A DNA stretch of 64,000 nucleotides from Zanthoxylum bungeanum (Eukaryota; Streptophyta; Magnoliopsida; Sapindales; Rutaceae), in contig SKCR01017978.1 in assembly GCA_019454045.1 (NCBI GenBank), positions 124,001 through 188,000 of the forward strand, read 5' to 3'. Within the stretch, counting starts at the first letter, position 1, and each line of letters starts with the position of its first letter. Made by a program: the position numbers and the translations under genes. Positions 47,700 through 56,672 of the stretch are shown here, one piece after another. The notes beneath the pieces are model-generated. The model worked only from the letters and a program-made list of their open reading frames with translations, was not told the DNA's origin and did no database searches.

Positions 47700-48237
47700 T
47701 CAGATGATACAGTAATCAGTTCAGTGTGGGGGAAGTGCAACTGAAGATCATAATGCCCACATCAGTAACTTCCTGGAAGTTTGTGGCATATTCAATTACA
47801 ATCGAGCGGCAGAGGAAGCAATGCGACTGCGTGTGTTCCCATATTCCTTGAAAGACAGAGCGCTAAGGCTTGGCTCCATTCATTACCAGTAGGTTCCATC
47901 ACAACTTGGAACACTCTTGCCACCAAATTCCTTGCAAAATACTTTCCCCCAGCTAGAACATCAAAATTGAGAAATGACATCACATCTTTTGTGCAACATG
48001 ACTCAGAATCTCTTTGCGAATCATGGGAAAAATACAAAGAATTGCTCCAAAAATATCCTTACCATGAAATTACAAAGTGGCTTCAAGTCCAAACCTTCTA
48101 CAATGGACTTTCTAGACTAATGAGAACCACAATAAATGCTGCTGCTGCAGGAGCTTTAATGGAAAAATGAGAAGATCATGCCTGAGACTTAATTGAAGAA
48201 ATGGCAAACAATAATTCCTTGTGGCCCACAGAAAGGA
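47700..48237 (+). pseudogene. gag: E gag fragment (Athila type)
   Basis: Frame 1 gives EDHNAHISNFLEVCGIF and MRLRVFPYSLKDRALR; a one-base shift near 47870 leads into ORF 47781-48170: AWLHSLPVGSITTWNTLATK, FLAKYFPPARTSKLRNDI, ESWEKYKELLQKYPYHEI, VQTFYNGLSRLMRTTINAAA. This is the core of Athila/Tat-type Gag. Stops follow at 48168 and 48184. The sequence is cut at AGTAT (48237-48241) by F. Confidence 0.85.
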
Positions 48238-48241
48238 GTAT

Positions 48242-49479
48242 TGACACGCTCAAAAAGTGGTCTTTTACTCCAAAGTATAAGAGTGTCGAAGTAATAAAAT
48301 AACCCGGTAAGTCCGGGGTCGATCCACAGAGAAGAGATTTAGCAAAATAGAATGATGAGCAGTGCGAAAAAGAAAAGTTTGATTTGTTGAAGTAGTTGTT
48401 GATTAGATTTAAAATGCAATAATAAAATGAACTGCTGGAGTTAGAGGATCCACTTTTAGCCTTTGAACTTAGAAATCTCGCTTAAGTATAATATAGAAAT
48501 TACCATTTACCCAATTTATTTATCTCAAGAATTAATTATGCTAATATAAAGAACCAGCAAAAAGGCGGTAGTCATTTATGTCAATAATTAGTCATGCCAA
48601 TGTACTAAGTATGCCAAAAATATAAAACTAGCCATAAAGGTGGTGATACCGTTTGTCTATAACAAGTCCTACCAAGGTACTTAATTATGCCAAAATCGTA
48701 TAAAACCAGCCATAAAGGCGGTAGAAAGATAAAACCAGCCATAAAGACGGTAGAAAGATAAAACCAGTCATATAGGCGGTAGCAAGATAAAATCAGCCAT
48801 AAAGGCGGTAGAAAGATTGTCGATAATTAATCTAGATCAAGTTTTAATCATTAGATTTCAATTTATTTATTATAATAAAAGCGAGTTTAATCTTAGTTTT
48901 CATTATAAAAGCTTCATCCTTACCCCAGTAGAAAAGAAATTAGCTACTCATTTTGTAATTAAACAAACTCGTAATTTTAATACTGAAAGAAAAAAACATT
49001 TAAAAAAGCTTTAAGTAAATAAACAAACAAGACACTCTCTCTTCAAGATCTACAGAGGAATCCGGAAAGAAAATATGAAAATTTCTTCTGTTGGAAGCTT
49101 CAATTTATAGGCAGATTTTGGTCAATGTGTCGCAAAGCAAAGGCTTCACGCGTCGCGACGCAAGTGCCATGATGGGGACACGTGTCAAGGTTCGCTGCTG
49201 TCTTCATTTTATTAGGCACGTTGCGACGCCAAGGCGCCACGCATCGTGACGCTAAAGTAAAATTTCCATTTTTGCCCTTTTCCAAGTCTGGTTTGTCCTG
49301 TCGAGCTTCCGAACAGTATTTTACCTATCAAATAACATAAAATAGCATAGTAAGAACATTCAAAGCATGATTTAAAATATTATTTCATAAATGTGTCAAT
49401 TGAAGGGGATTAGTGAAACTATAAGTGTAAAAATGATTGACTTATCGTATAATAACTATGCACTTTTTAGTATTCATCA
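48242..49479 (-). repeat. F 3' LTR
   Basis: 1238 bp; element-sense start TGATGAATACTAAAAAGTGC, end GAGCGTGTCA. Holds a GCGTCGCGACGC palindrome (49150-49161) and decayed versions (49216, 49243), and a TATA-like TATAAATT (minus strand, about 49103-49110). About six units contain CCAGCCATAAAGGCGGTAG (plus-strand reading), four of them tandem at 48694-48815, related to the ACCGCC..GGTCGG units of the D and E LTRs. The segment near 48310-48330 (CCGGGGTCGATCCACAGAG) is the usual inner end of such LTRs. Confidence 0.85.
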
Positions 49480-50716
49480 CACCCCCAACCAGCTTATTAC
49501 TAGTCCCTAGTAATTCAAGCGAAATCTAAAAGTAGAAATTCTTATCAAAGTCAACAATTGTTTTCTTTCTTTTTAAATGATCAAATAAATGACTTCTTCT
49601 GTACTATTTACCATTCTTCCATATACTCATAAAAACAAGGTATTAATCAAATATTATGCCCACAATATCACATGTATTTGTTGAAAAGAAAGTAATATTT
49701 TTGTCCTAAAATTATATTAGAGTTTACAGATTTTGGCAATGAAAGTTTCTTTATAAACATATCTTCAATCTATGTATCGAACTTTAGGCCAGTGGTTCCC
49801 AAACCAGTTGGTTTTAGGGCACTAGGTGTTAAGACACCCCTACAGACTTAATTGCTCGGATCTCAGATAAAAAAGTTTCCAAAACAAATCTTCAATCCAT
49901 GTATCGAACTTTGGGCCAGTGACTCCCAAACCAGTCAGTTTTAGGGCACTAGGTGTTAAGACACCCCTACGGACTTAATTGCTCGGATCTCAGATAAAAA
50001 AGTATCGGATTCCCTTAAGCTTTCTTTTTAACCCTTGTAACAAGCTTTGGGCCTGTAATTCCCAGACCAGTTGGCCTTAGGGTACTAAGTGTCAAGACAC
50101 TCCTACGGACTTAATTGCCCAAGTTAAAAAGGCTACGAAAATGAACTTTATTCAAAATCCATCTTTTTTATTTGTATAAATATAAATTTCATTGTCTTTA
50201 AGTGTTACCTCCAACGGACTAGAGAACTGAATATTAAAAATTTTCATTTACCACACATGATCATATGTTACCATGTTGTTGATAATATATGTCAGATTAT
50301 CATATAAAGATCAAATTTAATCAATGTTATGGAGAATTCATAAATTTAAATGATTCAAAAAGAAAGGAACGATAAATAACTTGTTACGAATTATATTGAG
50401 ATGCGTCTCAGGAGTGAAAATTCCTTACACAACCACCTCTGAACAACAATTCCACTTGGTTTAGAAAACGAATTTGTTGTTACTTTGTGTGTATATATAT
50501 GGATATATAGTCTTACACACAAAATAACAACAAAGTTCAAACTTTTTTTTTGAAACATGAAAATTATCTAGTAAAACATGTAAATTATCTAGTAAAACTA
50601 TCATCTCCCCCCAACCAAAATGAGAAATTGTCCCCATTGTTTAAAGAGAGAGAAATAGAATTTAGAAGATATCACCTGGTTATTGCGGAATTGATAGTTA
50701 CAGCTACAACTAAAGA
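49480..50716 (-). other. F 3' non-coding module: PPT, tandem repeat, central purine tract
   Basis: Minus strand: PPT GGTTGGGGGTG (49490-49480) against the LTR. 50120-49770 holds about three diverged units with ACCAACTGGTTTGGGAG-type words, equivalent to D 5784-6020. A second purine tract GGTTGGGGGGAGATG (50616-50602) follows GGGGACAATTTCTCATTTT, matching D 5305-5337. No gene is seen here. Confidence 0.75.
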
Positions 50717-51371
50717 TTACAGATTAAGGTCCAGGTTTACTTTTCGCTTTTTGCCACGATCGTTACCAGACCAATTCAACTTGGAAAGAATAGGGTCGAT
50801 TCTTGGTTCAAAAGCTAAGAGTTGGTCAATTAAATCACCGGTTTTTCTTACAGTTAGGAAAATATCTCTTACCGGTTTTGAAATAAACCCATTTCTTTTG
50901 GCATCTTCAAGGAATACAAAAAGAAAATCGAAAAATCCATTAACATTAAAAAGCCCAATAGGTTTTTGGGGAATATTCAAGTTTGCCCATTATGCAACTG
51001 TGAATATTTCCTCCAACGTTCCTAGCCCACCTGGTAAAGCAATGAAAGCATCAGCATGATTGATCATTTCAGTGAGTCTTTCATACATACCTGGGACAAT
51101 ACATTCCTCTACATTTGATTTTCCGATGATGTTGTCCTCTATTAAGGGTTTTGGGATGATCCTCAAAACTTGACTGCCACCTTCTTGTACAACTTTTGAA
51201 ATACACCCCCATCAATCCAAGATTGCCACCGCCATACACTAAGTGCATGTTTCTATTTGCCATAACTCTACCCAATTCTCTTACACCCTCAACAAATTCC
51301 GGTTTAGTTCCAGAGCTAATTCCAAAAAACACACAGATATTAGTGAATCGTCGTTTCGAAGTTGTCTCCAT
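50717..51371 (-). pseudogene. LOG: LOG-like cytokinin riboside 5'-monophosphate phosphoribohydrolase, intronless copy
   Basis: ATG at 51371. Frame 1 (to about 51190) reads RFTNICVFFGISSGTKPEF and LVYGGGNLGLMG, the nucleotide-binding start of LOG proteins. A one-base shift in a TTT run near 51190 moves to a frame reading SKVVQEGGSQVLRIIPKPL, HADAFIALPGGLGTLEEIF (the family PGGxGTxxE motif) and KPIGLFNVNGFF, ending SKLNW plus a basic/Leu tail at 50717. One TAA (about 50994) replaces what is probably Gln in TVAQWA. Total about 218 codons, the usual LOG length. Plant LOG genes normally have several introns; here none, so it derives from a spliced copy. LOG enzymes release active cytokinin bases in the cytosol. 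Lies in sense inside F, flanked by Athila-specific sequence. Cys-to-Phe at VFCGS and both breaks suggest it is now inactive. Confidence 0.88.
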
Positions 51372-51650
51372 TTGTGTTATCTCCCTTAGCTAGATATGTT
51401 AAAGAGAGAGAAGTGACGAATTGAATTTATAGATCCTGAAAAGTGGGAGTGATAAATGCACTAATACCTGCAAAATGATAATTATTAGGAAAATAGATCG
51501 TGAACAAAAAGGTTAGATATTGTCGGCAAAAAAGTAAATCAAAACAGAAATTTAAATTAAAGGAAATCAACGCAATAATATATACTGGTAGTTGTGATTG
51601 TGGCTCACATCTTCCTCTGGTTTTACGTCTAGTAACGGCTTAAACGCCCT
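51372..51650 (-). other. Spacer upstream of the LOG copy, with TATA-like box
   Basis: About 280 bp between the Cys-rich ORF and the LOG ATG. On the minus strand CTATAAATTC (about 51432-51423) lies roughly 52 bases before the ATG and is followed by a CT-rich CTTCTCTCTCTTT. It resembles a plant core promoter or 5' leader, but this could be chance in AT-rich DNA. Confidence 0.35.
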
Positions 51651-52199
51651 CTATGGGTCGGGGATAGGCTTCTTATCCAACTTTCTTATAAATTGGCAAA
51701 CAAGGTCTTTTAAAGTCAGATTCCCGAGACTGTAATGTTGTTTTTCTTTTTGAAATTGTGTGTGTAATATGTGAATTTCACGATGAACATATCCACTAGG
51801 ATGCGTCTCAAGAGTCAATGATATATCATTAAAAGGCTCTTTACTCAGTCCATCTCTAATGAATTGGATTTTATCTTCGCGATTATCAGACACCATTCCT
51901 AAAGAACAACAACGAGTGTTGCACGTACAGCGTGCACACTTATAACAAACACCTAATTGTTTAGCTCTACGTTTTGTAGAATATGTGCTTTTCCCTGAAC
52001 CAGACATGTAAAGAATGAAGGAGTCAGGTGACTCACCTGTCAAGCAAACTCTTGCCTCAATTACCCAACGAATATCATAAGGAATACCATGAATCATAAG
52101 AAGTCTAATTCTTTCTATGTGTGTTTTGTAAATTTTTGTCAGAGCATTTTGGGGAAGAGAAGGAAAATGTTTGCTGAGGTTTGCGAGAGTTTCTTCCAT
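51651..52199 (-). CDS. 182-aa basic cysteine-rich protein, unknown (weak resemblance to carlavirus nucleic-acid-binding proteins)
   Basis: Intact ORF, ATG at 52199, stop 51651-51653, starting 170 bp after the integrase stop. Residues 1-50 are rich in hydrophobic and basic residues (HIERIRLLMIHGIPYDIRW). Residues 67-82 are GSGKSTYSTKRRAKQL, directly followed by six cysteines at 85, 88, 91, 93, 97 and 98. The C-terminal half is His/Lys-rich. A basic KRRAK patch just before a Cys cluster, preceded by a GSG-Ser turn, recalls the small cysteine-rich nucleic-acid-binding proteins of carlaviruses, which act in silencing suppression; this is a similarity seen by eye, not a match. The GSGKST is not a proper P-loop (no Gly at the first position). 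It may instead be an unrecognised Athila accessory ORF. Its openness beside decayed pol is notable. Confidence 0.55.
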   Translation of the reverse strand: MEETLANLSKHFPSLPQNALTKIYKTHIERIRLLMIHGIPYDIRWVIEARVCLTGESPDSFILYMSGSGKSTYSTKRRAKQLGVCYKCARCTCNTRCCSLGMVSDNREDKIQFIRDGLSKEPFNDISLTLETHPSGYVHREIHILHTQFQKEKQHYSLGNLTLKDLVCQFIRKLDKKPIPDP

Positions 52200-52368
52200 G
52201 CTTTGGTTTGTAGGGTATCATTAATTTTAGGAAACTGAAATAACCGACTTTGAGTCACAGAGTACCGTTATCTGCTGCTTTACCGGGGTGTGAGATAAAA
52301 ATTAAAAAAATATGCAAAACTAAGAGAAATGGAAATTAGAGAAATATTAACAGAAAAAAAAAACTACA

Positions 52369-54470
52369 TCAATCAAGGTTTATTGGGTTTGACAGGAAAA
52401 AAGTTCCTTTAAATTTTGAGCACTCCAAAAAAGGTTTCAGACGTTGTCTATTTACTTTAAATACATCACCATCCCTAGGATTTTCAATGTCAATTGCCTC
52501 ATATGGATAAACATGTTTCACAATAAATGGGGCGCTCCATTTGGATTTTAATTTTCCAAGAAATAAATGAAGACGAGAATTATAAAAGCAAAACCTTTTG
52601 ATCAACTTCAAATGTTTTTCGTGAAATTCGACTATCATAAAAGGCCTTAGTTTTAGCTTTAAGAATTTTTTGTATTCTAATATGAATCATTCCTTAACTC
52701 TTCAAATTCATTTAGTTGCAATTTACGTTCATGACCAGCATTTTCAATGTTTGAATTAAATGCTTTAATAGCCCAAAATGCTTTATGCTCAAGTTCTACA
52801 GGCAAATTACAAGGTTTTCCATAAACTAGACGATAAGGGGACATTCCCAAAGATGTTTTGAAAGCTGTTCGATATGCTCAGAGTGCATCAGTTTGTCGAA
52901 GAGACCAATCTTTGCGATTTGGGTTAATCGTTTTTTCTAAAATTTATTTAATTTCCCTATTTGCTAATTCAACTTGTCCGTTTGTCTGGGTGATAATAGG
53001 TGGAAACTTTATGTGTGACTCCGTACTTTTTCATTAAGGATTCAAAGGGTCTATTACAAAAGTGTTTACCTCCATCACTTATGATGTCCCGGGGAATTCC
53101 AAATCGACTCAACATGTTTTCTCTTAAAAATTTGATCACAGTTTTTTTGGATAAAGTAAGTATATTAACCAAAAAAAACTATACAAGAGCAAATGGGCAT
53201 ACCCCAGACCACTAGAGAGGACAGGCCCTCCTAGAATAAAAGCCGAAAGGCAACAAGCATAATAAGATCAAAAGAAGATGTCATCGGGCAAGTGTCAGGA
53301 GAGGTGAAGCCATTTATTATCATAAGATGGCTTCACCTTCCGCAAAGAGCTAGCACGAGTCCGAACATCAAAACCAATGTCACTAAAAAGAACAGAAACA
53401 TGGCGAGGAGGCCCATCATGGGTGCGGGCATTCCTCTCCCTCCAGATATGGTAAACAGAAGCGGCGAACGACACCCAAATAAGAAAATGACGTAAAGATC
53501 CATCGGTAAACTGATTCATCCACTCAACAGTCTGAAGCCAATCACGAGATCTCCAATTTATCCCACACAAAGCCAGTATAGTCGACCAGACTCTCGAGGA
53601 GAAATAACACTGGAAGAAGAGATGATCAATATCCTCTCCTGAGCAACCACAGAGGATACAATGCGAGCAAGCAGAGATACCAAATCTCATCAGAAAATCC
53701 TAGGTACAAAGGCCTCCATGGATAGACAACCAAAACAGAAAGGAATGGCGGGGGATAGCCTTCTGAAACCAAACAACTTGAGACCAATGCATCAATGGAC
53801 CCCTTGTCCACATAGCATTCCAGACACTATCCACTGAAAACCTCCATCTACTGTCTTCCTCCCAAACCAGCTCATCCTCTCTCATACTAGAAGGATCCAG
53901 TAGATGAGACCAGGTCAAATCAACAAGGGCATCAAATCTCGAAGGGGGCCAACGCCAAGAAGAATCGGAAATAATGGAAGCTATTGTAGCCATCCTATCA
54001 AGACCAGAGTCATAAATCACTCTCTCACCCAACGTATCCACAATCGGACCAAGATGATGCCAATAATCAAACCATAATAATGTCTTTTCACCATTCCCTA
54101 TCCTAACTCTCGTCCTCCGACAATCAAAGATTTCGATGACAAGGATGGGATTTAAAGGCATCATGTTTCTTTTTGAAATAGATCCCAACTTTTAACAGTT
54201 TTCACAAGTTTTGCAGAAAGTGTGTGTGTCTTTAAAAATGGTGGGCCAATAAAATCCACTACAAGATTTTTGCAGCGGTTTTCTTAGATGAAAAATGACC
54301 TCCACATGCTTCTAAATGACAAAACTGAATAACACCACTTATCTCACTATCTGGTATGCATCTTCTGAAAATCTGATCAGGGCAGCATTTAAACAGATAT
54401 GGATCATCCCAATAGAATCTTTTGACTTCGGTAAAAAATTTCCTCCTATCTTGTTGGCTCAAGTCTGGTG
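52369..54470 (-). pseudogene. pol: F integrase, split by a LINE fragment
   Basis: Minus strand: 54462-54259 encodes DDPYLFKCCPDQIFRRCIP and CHLEACGGHFSSKKTAAKIL, the HHCC module start. 54250-54122 continues GFYWPTIFKD..CENC and SISKRNMMPLNPILVIEIFD. The L1 fragment follows. Integrase resumes at about 53141 with TVIKFLRENMLSRFGIPRDI, ISDGGKHFCNRPFESLMKKYG and YHPD; 52940-52640 covers the end of the core; 52638-52369 is the C-terminal domain (SKWSAPFIVKHVYPYEA, GDVFKVNRQRLKPFLE). The first catalytic Asp segment is absent, so about 40-50 residues were lost at the LINE insertion. Athila type. Confidence 0.85.
53142..54121 (-). mobile_element. 5'-truncated plant L1 LINE fragment (3' end of ORF2)
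   Basis: Two minus-strand frames, 54121-53700 and 53690-53295, encode the end of an L1 ORF2: VRIGNGEKTLLWFDYWHHLGP, WSQVVWFQKAIPRHSFLFWL, and the RT-associated zinc-binding region CSHCILCGCSGEDIDHLFFQC. The last part (WVSFAASVYHIWRERNARTH) is the usual C-terminus. The 3' end has CTCTTGTATAG, then TTTTTTTTGGTTAATATA and a short A-run (plus-strand TTTTTTT at 53142-53148). About 980 bp, strongly 5' truncated as is normal for LINEs. No clear TSD; target sequence is missing. Confidence 0.85.
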
Positions 54471-56048
54471 GTATCTTTCCTGTTGCAAGAAAATTGACAA
54501 TATTAGCATATCAAGGCATTATGTTTACAGAAAATAAGAATTCATCGGGAAAATAATCATTGTGGGAGTGGTATCAATTAGTGACTCGTTTGTGAGTCTT
54601 GATAAATGATCTGCAACCATGTTCTCTGCCCCTTTCTTGTCTTTGATTGTGAGATTGAATTCTTGAAGTAACAAAATCCATCATATTAATCTTGGCATGG
54701 CATCCTATTTAAACATCAAATATCTAACAGCAGCATGACCAGAGTAAACAACAGTTGAAGAACTGATTAAATATGATCGAAATTTATCCAATGCAAATAT
54801 TACAGCAAGTAGTTCTTTTTCTGTGGTAGTATAATTCATTTGTGCACTGTTTAAAGTTCTAGTTGTGTAATATATTACATACGGCTTACCTTACTTTCTC
54901 TTCCTAGCACTGCACCAACTGCATGATCACTAGCATCAAACATTAGTTCAAAAGGCAAGAGCCAATCAAGAGATTGCATAATAGGAGCAGAAGTCAAAAG
55001 ACTGATAATTGTTTCAAATGATTTTTGACATTCTTCTGTCCATTCAAATATTGCATCTTCTTACAAGAGGTTACATAAGGGCCTGGATATGGTACTAAAG
55101 TTTTTAATGAACCTCCTATAAAATACCGCATGTCCTAAAAAAGAACGAATGTCTCTGACTGTTTTTGGTGATGGTAATTTAGAAATTACCTCTATTTTTG
55201 CCTTATCACCTCAAGACCTTTAGACGACACAACGTGTCCTAAAACAATTCCTGAATTAGTCATGAAATGGAATTTTTCCCAATTTAACACAAGTCATTTT
55301 CTTCATATCTTTTCAAAACGTTTTCTAGATTATTCAAGCAATTATCAAATGAATTCCCAAAAACAGTGATATCATCCATAAAGACCTCCAAACAGTGTTC
55401 AACCATCTCACTAAATATGCTTAACATGCATCGTTGGAATGTTGCAGGTGCATTACAAAGTCCAAAAGGCATTTTCCTAAATACAATTGTTCCAAAAGGA
55501 TATGTGAATGTGGTCTTTTCCTGGTCTTCTAAAGCAATGAGAATCTGATAATAACCTTAGTAACCATCAAGAAAATAATAATATGAATGTCCAACTACTA
55601 TTTCTAAAATTTGATCAAGAAATGGTAATGGAAATTATTCTTTTCTAGTTTCGTCATTTAGTTTTCTATAATCAATGCACATGCGCCAACTAGATGAAAT
55701 GCAAGTTGGGATTAATTCTCGTTTATCATTTTTTAAAACAGTAATTCCAGATTATTTTGGTACAACCCGTGTAGGACTTACCCACTTACTATCATAAATA
55801 GGATAGATAATGCATGCATCAAGAAGTTTAAGGACCTCTATTTTTACTACTTCTTTCATGTGAGAGTTTAATCTTCTTTGGGGTTGACGATATGTCCTAA
55901 CATTTTCCTCTAAGTGTATTCGGTGTGTGCAGATTAATGGATTAATACCTTTTATGTATTTTAAAGTCCATCCAATTGCCAGTTTATGTTCTTTCAACAC
56001 ATTTAAAAGTTTACCTTGATCGCTTGTGAGAGAAGAAGAAATTACCAC
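54471..56048 (-). pseudogene. pol: F reverse transcriptase and RNase H (Athila type)
   Basis: RT begins in ORF 56048-55752: EHKLAIGWTLKYIKGINPLI, CTHRIHLEENVRTYRQPQRR, MKEVVKIEVLKLLDACIIYP, SKWVSPTRVVPK. After breaks, 55472-55284 gives MPFGLCNAPATFQRCMLSIF and the catalytic FMDDITVFG. RNase H (about 55060-54560) has FEWTEECQKSFETI, LPFELMFDASDHAVGAVLG and later fragments. At least four frame breaks. The FMDD box and surrounding words assign it to the Athila group of Ty3/gypsy. Confidence 0.88.
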
Positions 56049-56066
56049 AGGGTAAGTTTGATTATC

Positions 56067-56672
56067 CTATAAAAATGCATATTTCAGTCCTTCTGGCAAA
56101 GCTTTTAACTCTAAATTGGATGCTTCTTCGGGTTTTCCTTCTTCAAATATTCCCAGTTCTTCCAAATTTTGAATCTTTCCACCGTATTCCAATACCTGTG
56201 TAGAATCAAGTAGAAAATCATCAGTAATATCTGAATCTATTTGCGCAATTGACTCAACAAAATTAGCAGTAAAAAATTCCATTGGATCAGATAAACTCCC
56301 CTGAATATGCTCATCCACAATAGGTTCAATTGATTCCACATTTTCGCTTTCATAATCTTCATCATATGAATGTTTGCACATGTTGAAAATATTTAGCTCA
56401 ATGTCATGTTGCCAAAAGAAAGATTCGTGATTTCATTCCTGCAATTAATTAAAGTGTTAGCTGTTTCTAAAAATGGGTGACCAAGTATTACAGATATTGG
56501 CTTATAACTATCTGCCACAAGTTGTGTTTTAAAATAATAAAATCCACATGATATATGAATTTATGGATTGCAATAACACATCTTCCACAATTCCTTTTGG
56601 TACCTTAACTGATCTATCGGCAAGTAAAAGAATAGTTGAGGTTAGTTCATCTCACCGATATTAAGTTGTTGA
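56067..56672 (-). pseudogene. pol: F protease region and linker
   Basis: From about 56660 on the minus strand: LLLADRSVKVPKGIVEDVLL, then ISVILGHPFLETANTLINCR and NMTLELNIFNMCKHS. These are the C-terminal half of an Athila-type aspartic protease (ILG-PFL motif). The acidic linker 56381-56067 follows (ENVESIEPIVDEHIQG, ending ALPEGLKYAFL, the usual RT entry). The active-site half is missing beyond the B junction near 56672. Confidence 0.82.

Larger units (their letters stand above)
48242..56672 (-). mobile_element. Element F: Athila-like retrotransposon carrying a LOG copy and a Cys-rich ORF
   Basis: Minus strand. 3' LTR 49479-48242 (TGATGAATAC...GTGTCA), PPT beside it. Right to left: protease, RT, RNase H, integrase, a 182-codon basic Cys-rich ORF, a LOG-like gene copy, a conserved 3' non-coding module, PPT, LTR. 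RT and protease are clearly of the Athila group. The 5' LTR, PBS and gag are missing: the right end is a deletion junction with repeat B near 56672, so no TSD can be checked (left flank AGTAT). Both extra reading frames are in sense and sit where Athila elements often have an additional ORF. Confidence 0.85.

Noticed and set aside
48694..48815. CRISPR-like array of regular repeats
   Set aside because: Four tandem units of about 28 bp without distinct spacers, inside a plant LTR; an ordinary LTR tandem repeat.
50717..51371. LOG sequence as an active resident host gene
   Set aside because: It has a frameshift, an in-frame stop and no introns, and lies inside retrotransposon sequence; no host promoter or neighbouring gene supports a native locus.
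51990..52010. GSGKST in the Cys-rich ORF as an ATP-binding P-loop
   Set aside because: The Walker A pattern needs a Gly four residues before GK; the residue there is Tyr, and no Walker B is evident.
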